From JBBQYA01 sp038209155 (GTDB lineage: Bacteria; Bacteroidota; Bacteroidia; Sphingobacteriales; Sphingobacteriaceae): a stretch of 15,957 bases of DNA. The first letter of the stretch is position 1, and each line of letters opens with the position of its first letter. The DNA is taken from NCBI GenBank assembly GCA_038209155.1, contig JBBQYA010000070.1, forward strand, positions 1-15,957. Direction: 5' to 3'. The notes beneath the pieces were generated by a model. It was not told where the DNA came from. It saw only the letters and a list, made by a program, of their open reading frames with translations, and did no database searches. This document shows positions 7,847 through 14,427 of the stretch, piece by piece. The position numbers and the translations under genes are program-made.

Positions 7847-8418
7847 TTAAAATGCACATCCTATACCTGCTCCAATTACACAAAGAAATCCTGTAGCCCA
7901 ACAACTAACAGTACCAATAGGGTCATTACTCCAATCATTGTAAAGCCAGTTTACTCCACTTTCCATACACTTACCCCAAGTTTGTTTTCCAGCAGGATCA
8001 AGCAAAAACTCGACACTTTCAACAATTCTTTCATTTTGTGGTGTTTGTAGCATTGTAAATTTAACTAAATCTTTAGTTCTTACTGTAGGGTCAACAATAA
8101 TACAAAATTGATTTGAGTTGTTTGGTCAAAGACAAATGTACTAAATCCTGATCGATAATAATAGATTGCTATGTTTTGACCTAAATTTTCCATGATACTT
8201 TCTGGAATTATTGAAGAGTGGGTTACAAATCTATCGTCCGTAAAAGTAATAATTTCAATTGAATCAACTCCTTCTGGAAGATCCTGATCAATAACACTTT
8301 CATTAGAAAAATTCTGAGAGTTAGATTTTGAGTTTAGATCTTCTGCTTTATCGCATGAAGATAGGTAGAATACAGAGACTAATAAGCCAGATAATAAGAT
8401 TTTTTTAATTTTTTTTAC
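7847..8418 (-). pseudogene. Frameshifted lipoprotein gene lacking a canonical start codon
   Basis: On the minus strand, codons from about 8409 spell a lipoprotein signal (KKILLSGLLVSVFYLSSC, then DKAED) and about 85 more residues, ending at a TAA at 8080-8082. The +1 frame then continues without a gap (IIVDPTVRTKDLVKF) into the 68-codon frame from the ATG at 8053 to 7847 (MLQTPQNERIVES... through WATGFLCVIGAGIGCAF). Both parts look coding and join sensibly near 8095-8115, so I read them as one gene of about 185 codons split by an indel. No ATG, GTG or TTG lies in frame before the signal peptide: the frame opens with GTA-AAA-AAA-ATT right after a TAA (8422-8424), so either ATT at 8409 is used or the start was lost. 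Alternatively the downstream 68-aa frame is an independent small protein with a Cys/Gly-rich hydrophobic tail. The family is not recognised. Confidence 0.6.
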
Positions 8419-8427
8419 GTTTTAAGT

Positions 8428-8466
8428 TTATGTAAAAATATTATGTAAAAATATTATTTAAAAATA
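8428..8466. repeat. 13-bp tandem repeat, three units
   Basis: TTATGTAAAAATA occurs twice in a row (8428-8440, 8441-8453), followed by a third unit, TTATTTAAAAATA (8454-8466), with one change. It sits just upstream of the lipoprotein pseudogene, where its promoter would be expected. Confidence 0.9.
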
Positions 8467-8483
8467 CTGTTACTTCAATTCAT

Positions 8484-8605
8484 TTATTTAAGATAAAACC
8501 TAAATAATTTATAACAATTTTTTGAAACTGTTTTTAATTCCCAATGCCAATAAAAACAATAGGATGAAAAACATAATCCTTAACCCAGGAATAGGAATTC
8601 TAGTG
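8484..8605. repeat. Direct repeat, right copy (about 120 bp)
   Basis: This copy matches 7257-7376, exactly at first and then diverging. It carries the 3' half and downstream flank of the intact 53-aa gene. The spacing between copies is about 1.23 kb, in direct orientation. Confidence 0.85.
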
Positions 8606-8670
8606 ATAAGCCATAGCAAACCAAAGAAGACCAAAAAATAAAAAGCTAAAAGTGAAAGTGATTTTCTCAT
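8509..8670 (-). CDS. 53-aa small inner-membrane protein
   Basis: The frame starts at the ATG at 8670 (MRKSLSLLAFYFLVFFGLLW). It has two hydrophobic helices (about residues 5-22 and 31-44) separated by a short basic turn with TRIPIPGLR, and a basic C-terminus (KNSFKKLL). Positive charges at both ends and in the turn fit a membrane hairpin. I do not recognise a family. It begins 41 bases after the stop of pdhC, just past the pdhC terminator, so it depends on read-through or on a promoter I cannot see. A truncated copy of the same gene lies at 7282-7376, and that conservation of the C-terminal residues supports a real coding sequence. Confidence 0.65.
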   Translation of the reverse strand: MRKSLSLLAFYFLVFFGLLWLITRIPIPGLRIMFFILLFLLALGIKNSFKKLL

Positions 8671-8675
8671 TATGC

Positions 8676-8702
8676 AAAAAGGCGGAATAAATCCGCCTTC
8701 TC
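8676..8702 (-). terminator. pdhC intrinsic terminator
   Basis: AAGGCGGA (8679-8686) and TCCGCCTT (8692-8699) pair perfectly around ATAAA. On the minus strand the hairpin is followed by five T. It lies about 10 bases after the pdhC stop and is among the few GC-rich spots nearby. Confidence 0.85.
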
Positions 8703-8711
8703 ATTCTTAAA

Positions 8712-10013
8712 TTAAATAAGAATCCTGACAGGTTCTTCGAGTAATTGTTTCAATGTGACCAAAAATTCAGATCCACTTGCACCATCTACCACTCTATGAT
8801 CGCAAGAAAGAGTAAGTTTCATTACATTTCCAGGTATCACTGCGCCATTTTTTACCACTGGCACTTGAGATATTCCTCCAACAGCCAAAATACAAGCATC
8901 AGGAGGATTTATAATTGCTGTAAATTCATCTATACCAAACATTCCCAAATTAGAAATGGTAAAAGTGCTTCCTTCCCAATCTGCTGGTTGTAGTTTTTTA
9001 TCTTTTGCTTTCTGAGCAAACTCTTTTACTTCTGCTGATATATGACTTAAAGATTTTCCATCAGCAAACCGAACAACCGGAACTAATAAACCATCCTCTA
9101 CGGCAACTGCAACCCCAATGTTTACATGTTCATTATACCTTATTTTATCACCAAGCCAGCTGCTATTCACTTTTGGATGCTTTTTCAATGCTACTGCAAC
9201 CGCTTTTAGTACAATATCATTAAATGAAATCTTTACCGAAGCATATTCATTCATTTTTGCACGAGCAATGATTGCTTGATCCATATCTACCGACATAGTC
9301 AAATAGAAATGTGGAGCAGTAAATAAACTTTCGGCTAAGCGTTTTGCAATTACTTTACGCATTTGCGAAACAGGAACCTCCGTATATTTTTCTTCACCTA
9401 CGAAAGCTGGGATAGAAACCGAAGCTGCTTTTTCAGTTTTCGCAGAATCTATAATTGCTTCTGGCTTGTAATTTTCTACATCCTTTTTAATAATTCTACC
9501 ATTTTCTGCACTTCCCTGTATAGAATTGATATCAATGCCTTTATCTTTTGCTATTTTTCTAGCTAATGGTGATGCTTTAACTCGAGAATCATCATTTGAC
9601 TGTGAAGACGAACTTTCAACTTCTGGAGTTTTTACTTCTGGAACTTTGGTAGCAACTTCAGCACTTTTTTCTGCTTTCGCAGGTTCAGAAATTATTTCTT
9701 CTTTCTTTTCAGATGGTTTCTCTTCTGCAGCAGGTGCCTTATTTTCACCATCCAAAAGCGATTGAAAATCTTCTCCTTTTGCCCCTAATACAGCTATAAT
9801 TGCATCTACAGGAACAGCTTCTCCTTCTTTTATTCCAGTATACAAAAGCACACCTTCTTGAAAAGATTCAAAATCCATCGTTGCTTTATCAGTTTCGATT
9901 TCTGCTACCAAATCTCCGCTTTTAATTTCGTCGCCAACTTTTTTATGCCATTTAGCCAATACCCCTTCGGTCATGGTATCGCTCATTTTAGGCATTCTTA
10001 CTACTTCGGCCAT
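8712..10013 (-). CDS. pdhC: Pyruvate dehydrogenase complex E2, dihydrolipoyllysine acetyltransferase
   Basis: E2 (EC 2.3.1.12) forms the core of the pyruvate dehydrogenase complex in the cytosol and passes the acetyl group from lipoamide to CoA. The 433-aa protein has one lipoyl domain (about 1-80) with the lipoylated Lys43 in ETDKATM and an Ala/Pro/Glu/Ser-rich flexible linker (about 88-143). The peripheral-subunit-binding domain (about 145-181, with SPLARKIAKDKGID and GRIIKKDVENY) follows, then the catalytic domain (about 205-433), ending with the active-site motif DHRVVDGA (His406, Asp410). The start at the ATG at 10013 gives the standard MAEVVRMPKMSDTM N-terminus. It lies 77 bp downstream of pdhA on the same strand. 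E1beta and E3 genes are not in the window. A 2-oxoacid dehydrogenase E2 of other specificity is less likely because the adjacent E1alpha is pyruvate-type. Confidence 0.97.
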   Translation of the reverse strand: MAEVVRMPKMSDTMTEGVLAKWHKKVGDEIKSGDLVAEIETDKATMDFESFQEGVLLYTGIKEGEAVPVDAIIAVLGAKGEDFQSLLDGENKAPAAEEKPSEKKEEIISEPAKAEKSAEVATKVPEVKTPEVESSSSQSNDDSRVKASPLARKIAKDKGIDINSIQGSAENGRIIKKDVENYKPEAIIDSAKTEKAASVSIPAFVGEEKYTEVPVSQMRKVIAKRLAESLFTAPHFYLTMSVDMDQAIIARAKMNEYASVKISFNDIVLKAVAVALKKHPKVNSSWLGDKIRYNEHVNIGVAVAVEDGLLVPVVRFADGKSLSHISAEVKEFAQKAKDKKLQPADWEGSTFTISNLGMFGIDEFTAIINPPDACILAVGGISQVPVVKNGAVIPGNVMKLTLSCDHRVVDGASGSEFLVTLKQLLEEPVRILI

Positions 10014-10090
10014 TGTTTTATTTTTTTATTTATTGAATTAAATCTTTGGTGTTAACTTATTAAACACCAATAGATTTTCTTCAGTTTTTG

Positions 10091-11086
10091 TTAATCAATA
10101 ATATAAGGATAATCTTTTTGAACATACACATCTGTATATAATTCAGAAGGATCTGGATAAGGAGATTCTTCAGCAAACACAACCGAAGCCTCAACTTCGT
10201 CTTTTACTTTAGCAGAAATTTTCTCAAACCATTTATCATCTGCATATTTCTTATCCTTGATGGTACGCATGACATGCTCAATTGGATCTTTTGCTTTATA
10301 TCCTTCTACCTCTTCTTTAGTTCTGTATTTTGCAGGATCAGACATTGAATGTCCTTTGAAACGGTAAGTTCTGATTTCTAAAAAACTTGGTCCTTTACCT
10401 TTTCTTGCATAATCAACAGCCTTGTCCATCGCTTTATGCACATCTTCACAACTCATTCCATCTACTGGTTCGGATGGCATATCGAAAGAAAGCCCGATTT
10501 TATAAATATCACTTACGTTGGTTGTTCTAGAAACCGAAGTTCCCATTGCATATCCATTATTTTCACAAACAAAAATCACAGGAAGTTTCCAGAGCATCGC
10601 CATATTAAAGGTTTCATTTAATGATCCTTGTCTTACAGCACCGTCTCCCATATAGCAAACACATACATTATCAGTGCCTTTATATTGTTCAGCAAATGCA
10701 ATTCCAGCTCCCAAAGGAATCTGGCCACCAACTATCCCATGCCCACCATAGAAATTATGTTCTTTGCTAAACATGTGCATAGAACCACCTTTACCTTTTG
10801 AGCAACCTGTTGCCTTTGCAAATAATTCTGCCATCACCGCATTAGCAGAAATTCCTTTTGCTATTGCATGAGCATGATCTCTATATGCTGTTATCATTCC
10901 ATCTTCTGATCTTAAAACAGACATAGCTCCTGCCACAACTGCCTCTTGCCCAATGTATAAATGACAGAATCCTCTAATTTTTTGTTGTCCATAAAGTTGA
11001 CCTGCACGCTCTTCGAATTTGCGCATAAGCAACATAGACTCGTACCACTGTAAATATGTTTCCTTTGTTATTTTTATTGATGCCAT
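10091..11086 (-). CDS. pdhA: Pyruvate dehydrogenase E1 component, alpha subunit
   Basis: E1alpha pairs with E1beta and uses thiamine diphosphate to decarboxylate pyruvate and acetylate the E2 lipoyl group (EC 1.2.4.1). The 331-aa length is normal for heterotetrameric-type E1alpha. Hallmarks are RGFCHLYIGQEAV (38-50), TAYRDHAHAIAKG (66-78), GKGGSMHMF (98-106), the thiamine diphosphate/Mg motif from GDG at 147-149 to CENN at 174-177, and the phosphorylation-loop-like segment YRFKGHSMSDPAKYRT (241-256). The ATG at 11086 gives MASIKITKETYLQWYESML, as expected. It is the first gene of a pdhA-pdhC operon. No E1beta gene lies between or beside the two, so it must be elsewhere, an arrangement seen in other Bacteroidota. 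The frame is intact. Confidence 0.97.
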   Translation of the reverse strand: MASIKITKETYLQWYESMLLMRKFEERAGQLYGQQKIRGFCHLYIGQEAVVAGAMSVLRSEDGMITAYRDHAHAIAKGISANAVMAELFAKATGCSKGKGGSMHMFSKEHNFYGGHGIVGGQIPLGAGIAFAEQYKGTDNVCVCYMGDGAVRQGSLNETFNMAMLWKLPVIFVCENNGYAMGTSVSRTTNVSDIYKIGLSFDMPSEPVDGMSCEDVHKAMDKAVDYARKGKGPSFLEIRTYRFKGHSMSDPAKYRTKEEVEGYKAKDPIEHVMRTIKDKKYADDKWFEKISAKVKDEVEASVVFAEESPYPDPSELYTDVYVQKDYPYIID

Positions 11087-11120
11087 ATGGTTTTATTAGC
11101 CACCAGAATACTCTGAACCG

Positions 11121-11128
11121 CAAATGTA
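11121..11128 (-). promoter_or_regulatory. Bacteroidota -7 box of the pdhA-pdhC operon
   Basis: The minus strand reads TACATTTG, an exact match to TAnnTTTG, 34 bases before the pdhA ATG. A TTTA about 20 bases further upstream is only a partial -33 match. Confidence 0.5.
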
Positions 11129-11271
11129 TTAATAAATTTGAATTTGATTAAAGCACAAAACTATATTCTCTAACAATAATACACTACTTTCCTTAACTTT
11201 TGCTTTTGTTTGCTCTTGCAGAATGATATACAATTTTTTGAAAAGCCAACGTTAAGTCAAATTTCCTACCG

Positions 11272-12069
11272 ATGAAAAATTTTATTATTACGCTCCTCCT
11301 ATTTACTTCAGATTAGAAAAATCCCATGCTCAAAAAATTAAACCTGTTGCTTCGTTTTCTATCGGTTATGTTAATACCATTTCAACAAATGAAATTAACT
11401 CTGGTTTGTTTGAAATTGATCAATCAAAGATTAGGGTGGGTTTTTCTTTAACTAATAATTTTAATCTTAAGAATAATTGTTTTATTAAAACAGGCTTAAG
11501 ATACACTGGATACAAAACTGATGTTACTGGGTTAAACTTATTTGAATATGTATTATCAAAACCAGATCCTTTTATTTGGACTCAGAAATTTGAATCTTAT
11601 ATATTACCAATAAATTTTGGAAAGCATATATTGCTATTTAACAAAATACCTGGGGAGGTTTTTATAGGAATTTCCTCAGGTATTTTAACTTATGGTACTT
11701 CTATTACGAGGAATAAATCAGTTATTTTTAAAAACATCAACATTAAAAGATACTCTTGAAACATTTATTGAATTTCCAACTTTTAAAAAGCCTACAATTT
11801 TCTTTTCTGTTTTAGATGTAGGATTCAATTTTCAGCCTTATCCACACAATTCTAGAATCAATCTTGGTTTTTTATTTAGTGCTCAGCTAAATCAAACTTT
11901 TGAATCAAATTACATCGGAAAAATTACCAACATTAGCAAAAATGAAACAGTTAATTATGATCTTAGAATAAATCATAAATATATTTTATCTACTGTTGTT
12001 CTTGGCTATAGTTTTTATAAAATCAAAAAGCGGGTAATAAAATATAATTTAAATCCTTTAGGTTCATAA
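11272..12069 (+). pseudogene. Outer-membrane beta-barrel-like gene with two frameshifts
   Basis: The ATG at 11272 opens a signal peptide (MKNFIITLLLFTS) that hits a TAG after 14 codons. The coding signal resumes at once in another frame (LEKSHAQKIKPVASFSIGYV), including a plausible signal-peptidase site HAQ. That frame ends at 11757-11759, but the protein continues in a third frame from about 11730 (KTSTLKDTLETFIEFP) to the TAA at 12067-12069. The second break coincides with a T5-A5 run at 11725-11734; with four A instead of five the frame would be continuous. Joined, the product is about 265 aa, a signal peptide plus alternating-strand sequence typical of an outer-membrane barrel (GVGFSL/GLRY/LGYSF-like strands), similar in size to PorT-like proteins. 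It lies 3 bases upstream of the next barrel gene, so the two were an operon. Sequencing error at the homopolymer is possible, but two independent breaks favour decay. Confidence 0.7.
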
Positions 12070-12072
12070 GAG

Positions 12073-12785
12073 ATGCTAAACAAATTTATCTTGCTTTTGA
12101 TTACTTGCTTTTGATTACTTGCTTTTTATGCAATAATTATTCTTTTGCTCAGGAAAAAAAACCTAATGTATCTGTACTTTTTGGTCCCAATTTAGTAACC
12201 TTACATGGAGGAAATCCATTGGATGGACTTACCTCAAATGTACGAGGTGCTTTAGGGATTTCATTTCAATATCCATTGAAAAGAAAAGTTGCAATAAGAT
12301 CTTATTTATTGTACGAAAAAAAGGGTTGCATTTTACCAGATAGGATTCTTTTAGATTCAACGCTTACTACAATTTTAGACGTTGGAAAAATTGTATCAAA
12401 TTTTGATTATTTAACTATTCCTGTTCTGCTAGAATATACCACTGGCAGAAGAGTAAAATATTCGTTTGCTGCTGGTGGCTATTTTGCTTATTTAGTTAAG
12501 CACAAAAATATTTTGTACGGTTTAAACAATCCACCACTTGTACTTTATGAAGGATTTATTCTTGCTAATAGAGAAGATTTTGGTTTAAGTGGAAGTGCAA
12601 ACGTATCTGTTCCCATTTCAAAACGCCTTTCAGTCAATGCAAATATTCTGTATAATCGAGGTGTAAGAAATTTTTTTAAGAAAGAATTCAGTGAGATTTT
12701 TGAATATTATAACTCCTCTGCGAATTTGCTTTTCGGTCTTACCTATGAAATAAATGATAGAAATTACTCGTTAAGTATAATTTAA
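12073..12785 (+). pseudogene. PorT-like outer-membrane beta-barrel gene frameshifted by a 14-bp duplication
   Basis: From the ATG at 12073 the frame reads MLNKFILLLITCF and stops at a TGA. The cause is visible: TTGCTTTTGATTAC occurs twice in tandem (12091-12104, 12105-12118). With one copy removed, the frame runs unbroken as a signal peptide (MLNKFILLLITCFLCNNYSF, then AQ) and a 232-aa protein. The mature part matches the PorT / outer-membrane beta-barrel type (PF13568-like): FDYLTIPVLLEY, YSFAAGGYFAYLV, DFGLSGSANVSVPISKRLSVNANILYN and a final barrel strand. A TTG at 12105 opens the downstream frame with a shortened signal peptide, so low-level expression cannot be excluded. A diverged fragment of the same gene lies at 14428-14799. 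The role in the outer membrane is unknown; the constant pairing with NlpC/P60 suggests an envelope function. Confidence 0.75.
12091..12126. repeat. 14-bp tandem repeat in signal-peptide coding region
   Basis: Two perfect copies of TTGCTTTTGATTAC (12091-12104, 12105-12118) are followed by TTGCTTTT, the first 8 bases of a third unit. A change of one 14-bp unit shifts the reading frame by two, so copy number decides whether the barrel gene is in frame. Confidence 0.95.
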
Positions 12786-12808
12786 TCTCTATTTGAACAA
12801 GAAAAACC

Positions 12809-12816
12809 TACTTTTG
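12809..12816 (+). promoter_or_regulatory. Candidate -7 box of the NlpC/P60 gene
   Basis: TACTTTTG is an exact TAnnTTTG match about 100 bases upstream of the NlpC/P60 ATG. A TTTG at 12792-12795 is closer than the usual -33 spacing. The corresponding site of the second copy reads TACTTTTA (14847-14854), which keeps the position but loses the last base. Confidence 0.4.
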
Positions 12817-12914
12817 AGGCAGATTTTCTACCTTAACTATTTATTTAATATTAATAGGTTTACTAATTTTTAAAAAATTAACCCATTAAGTATTATCTAA
12901 ATTAACAGAAATAC

Positions 12915-13439
12915 ATGAAAAAACTAATCTTTATATTCTGCCTTAATTTAATAACGATGGCACTATTGGCTCAAAATTTTAAAAACAGAGCAGCAGATCC
13001 AGATTCTTTAGAGTCAGATTATTACAGTCAACTATTTGATCTTAAACTTAGAAAAGATTCATCTAATATGAGATTATACTCCACTGTAAATGAATGGATC
13101 GGAACTCCTTACAGATATGGAGGAGATTCTAGAAAAGGGATTGATTGCTCTGGTTTTACTGGAAAAATATTTAATAGCGTTTATAATTTATCCCTTGCTC
13201 CTAATTCTGCAGCAATTTTCGAAAAATCTATTCCACTTAATCGTTCTGAGTTAAAAGAAGGAGATTTCGTTTTCTTTAAAATTAGCAAAGGCAGAGTTTC
13301 ACATGTTGGAGTTTATTTGGGTAATGACAAATTTGCTCATGCTTCTGTTGCTCGTGGTGTGATGATCAGTGATTTAAATGATGCATACTATAAAAAATAT
13401 TTTTACAAAGGTGGTAGAATGACGGATGTTCTGAATTGA
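12915..13439 (+). CDS. NlpC/P60 family cell-wall hydrolase, intact copy
   Basis: NlpC/P60 proteins are cysteine peptidases that cut peptidoglycan stem peptides, usually the gamma-D-glutamyl-diaminopimelate bond. This 174-aa protein has a signal peptide (MKKLIFIFCLNLITMALLAQ, cleavage near 18-20), so it acts in the periplasm. The catalytic domain spans about 53-172: WIGTPYRYGGDSRKGIDCSGF holds the nucleophile Cys78, SHVGVYLG holds the catalytic His130, and KFAHAS supplies the third polar residue (His142). All are present, so the enzyme should be active. It lacks extra binding domains, like other short E. coli Spr/MepS-type enzymes. The ATG at 12915 begins the signal peptide. Upstream is the frameshifted barrel gene (130 bp); downstream is a bidirectional terminator shared with the convergent Deg remnant. 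A second, nonsense-mutated copy lies at 14943-15467. Confidence 0.93.
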   Translation: MKKLIFIFCLNLITMALLAQNFKNRAADPDSLESDYYSQLFDLKLRKDSSNMRLYSTVNEWIGTPYRYGGDSRKGIDCSGFTGKIFNSVYNLSLAPNSAAIFEKSIPLNRSELKEGDFVFFKISKGRVSHVGVYLGNDKFAHASVARGVMISDLNDAYYKKYFYKGGRMTDVLN

Positions 13440-13458
13440 ATTACCATTTCTTTATCAT

Positions 13459-13497
13459 AAAAAAACCTTCATCTGAAATTCAAATGAAGGTTTTTTT
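13459..13497. terminator. Bidirectional terminator, first copy
   Basis: AAAAAAACCTTCAT (13459-13472) pairs perfectly with ATGAAGGTTTTTTT (13484-13497) around CTGAAATTCAA. It serves the NlpC/P60 gene (+) and the convergent Deg remnant (-). An almost identical hairpin follows the second NlpC/P60 copy. Confidence 0.9.
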
Positions 13498-13516
13498 TGT
13501 TTTAAACTTTTTACTT

Positions 13517-13714
13517 TTATTTCATATTAAACGAGTAGATATATCTTGAATAAGAATTCTCTGGATATATTCCTTCTAAAGAAACCATATTATCATTCTT
13601 ACTTTCTATTATTTCTTGCAATTGTTCTTTGTTTTTAACTACTTGATTATCAATTTTTGTGATAATAAACTTATAGTTGACCCCTTTTGCAGCAAGTTTT
13701 TGAAACTCAAGCAA
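13517..13714 (-). pseudogene. 3' remnant of a Deg/HtrA serine protease gene
   Basis: The last about 50 codons are nearly identical to the C-terminal end of the Deg gene at 15546-15957 (FIITKIDNQVVKNKEQL, then the shared ending ENSYSRYIYSFNMK). Upstream of position about 13666 the match drops sharply, with KLAAKGV against KLAATGV still recognisable, and then ends near 13705. The PDZ core, the protease domain and any start are absent: only a remnant of the last PDZ domain remains. It is convergent with the intact NlpC/P60 gene, exactly like the full-length copy at the window's end, and marks the left end of a tandem duplication. An independent 65-aa protein is unlikely, because the frame lacks an ATG start with a leader and matches only a domain end. 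Confidence 0.85.
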
Positions 13715-13788
13715 AAAATACGATCAACTATTTATCATAATTACAATCCTAAAAACAAAACTATATAATAAAAAATAATACATATTGA

Positions 13789-13806
13789 GTTACCAATTTT
13801 GGGTAC
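13789..13806. promoter_or_regulatory. Possible ParD operator palindrome
   Basis: GTTACCAATTTTGGGTAC is an imperfect palindrome (6 of 8 tested pairs match: GT, CCAA outer and inner) overlapping the -7 box. ParD-type antitoxins repress their own operon by binding such sites, so this is a candidate operator. Confidence 0.3.
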
Positions 13807-13811
13807 TTTTG
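13804..13811 (+). promoter_or_regulatory. Candidate -7 box of the parDE operon
   Basis: TACTTTTG is an exact TAnnTTTG match, 12 bases before the antitoxin ATG at 13824. It overlaps the imperfect palindrome at 13789-13806. Confidence 0.45.
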
Positions 13812-13823
13812 AAAAAAAATGAA

Positions 13824-14072
13824 ATGAAAAATACATCTATCTCACTCGGAGATTATTTTGATCAATTTGTAGGTAATCAAGTTTCAGTTGGGCGATATAA
13901 AAACGTAAGCGAAGTTATTCGAGCTGGTCTTCGATTATTAGAAAATGAAGAAAGTAAAGTAATTGCTTTAAAAATAGCCGTTAAACAAGGATTGAATAGC
14001 CCAAGAATTGAAAGTTTCAACTTTGACGACCACTTAGCTACACTAAAATCCGAAAAGAGAAAAAATGGCTAA
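13824..14072 (+). CDS. parD: ParD-type ribbon-helix-helix antitoxin
   Basis: This 82-aa protein matches the ParD family: an N-terminal ribbon (MKNTSISLGDYFDQFV) and two helices with the hallmark GRYKNVSEVIRAGLRLLE, then a C-terminal tail that would wrap the toxin. It should neutralise the ParE toxin and repress the operon as a DNA-binding dimer. The frame is open further upstream to a TTG, but the ATG at 13824 gives the canonical N-terminus and directly follows a Bacteroidota -7 box. It overlaps parE by 8 bases (ATGGCTAA), so the two are translationally coupled. The pair lies at the junction between the two copies of a tandem duplication and its flanks belong to other, broken genes, which suggests that it was inserted. 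Confidence 0.88.
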   Translation: MKNTSISLGDYFDQFVGNQVSVGRYKNVSEVIRAGLRLLENEESKVIALKIAVKQGLNSPRIESFNFDDHLATLKSEKRKNG

Positions 14073-14364
14073 AATTATATTTAGGCAAGAAGCTATAAGT
14101 GACTTGTCAGATATTTGGGATTATACCTTGCGAGAGTGGTCAGAAAAACAAGCCGATAAATATTATGAAACAATCCGATTTGCTTGCACAGAAATTGGAG
14201 AAAATCCAAAAATTGGAAAAACCTATGCAGAAATAAGTAAACATTTATTCGGTTTAACTACAGGAAAGCACATTATATTTTATCATTTAATTTCGGAAGA
14301 TGAAATTGAAGTAATTAGAATATTGCACTCAAGAATGGATTTAAGAATTATAATAAAAGAATGA
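14065..14364 (+). CDS. parE: ParE/RelE-family toxin
   Basis: This 99-aa protein has the ParE pattern: an initial beta-strand (KIIFRQEAISDLSDIWDYT), a helical hairpin (EKQADKYYETI), the NPKIGKTY segment, and C-terminal strands GKHIIFYHLI and EVIRILHSRMDL. ParE toxins of this type poison DNA gyrase, whereas RelE relatives cut mRNA at the ribosome; the partner here is ParD-type, so gyrase inhibition is the inference. Length is normal and the frame is intact, so the toxin is probably functional and its antitoxin must be kept. It overlaps parD by 8 bases. No terminator is seen; after the stop, about 60 bp of unassigned DNA leads into the degenerate barrel fragment. Confidence 0.88.
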   Translation: MAKIIFRQEAISDLSDIWDYTLREWSEKQADKYYETIRFACTEIGENPKIGKTYAEISKHLFGLTTGKHIIFYHLISEDEIEVIRILHSRMDLRIIIKE

Positions 14365-14427
14365 AAAAACACTAACCTGATTTTTAATCCTGTTTGTTCG
14401 AAATTTGTAACTAAAAATTCGTGAGTT

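Noticed and set aside
9526..9765. Plus-strand open frames opposite pdhC (8745-10055)
   Set aside because: All lie antisense to an intact, motif-rich E2 gene and show no features of their own.
11087..11271. Possible small RNA or gene between pdhA and the barrel gene
   Set aside because: Apart from the pdhA -7 box I found no hairpin with a T-tract, no credible frame and no repeat.
12105..12785. Barrel gene as an intact CDS starting at TTG 12105
   Set aside because: The TTG falls inside the duplicated 14-bp unit with no ribosome binding site; the ATG at 12073 plus removal of one unit gives a far better signal peptide, so the gene is called frameshifted.
13785..13823. TTG start 13 codons upstream of the ParD ATG
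   Set aside because: These codons overlap the promoter box and palindrome, and ParD families begin at a residue equivalent to the ATG at 13824.
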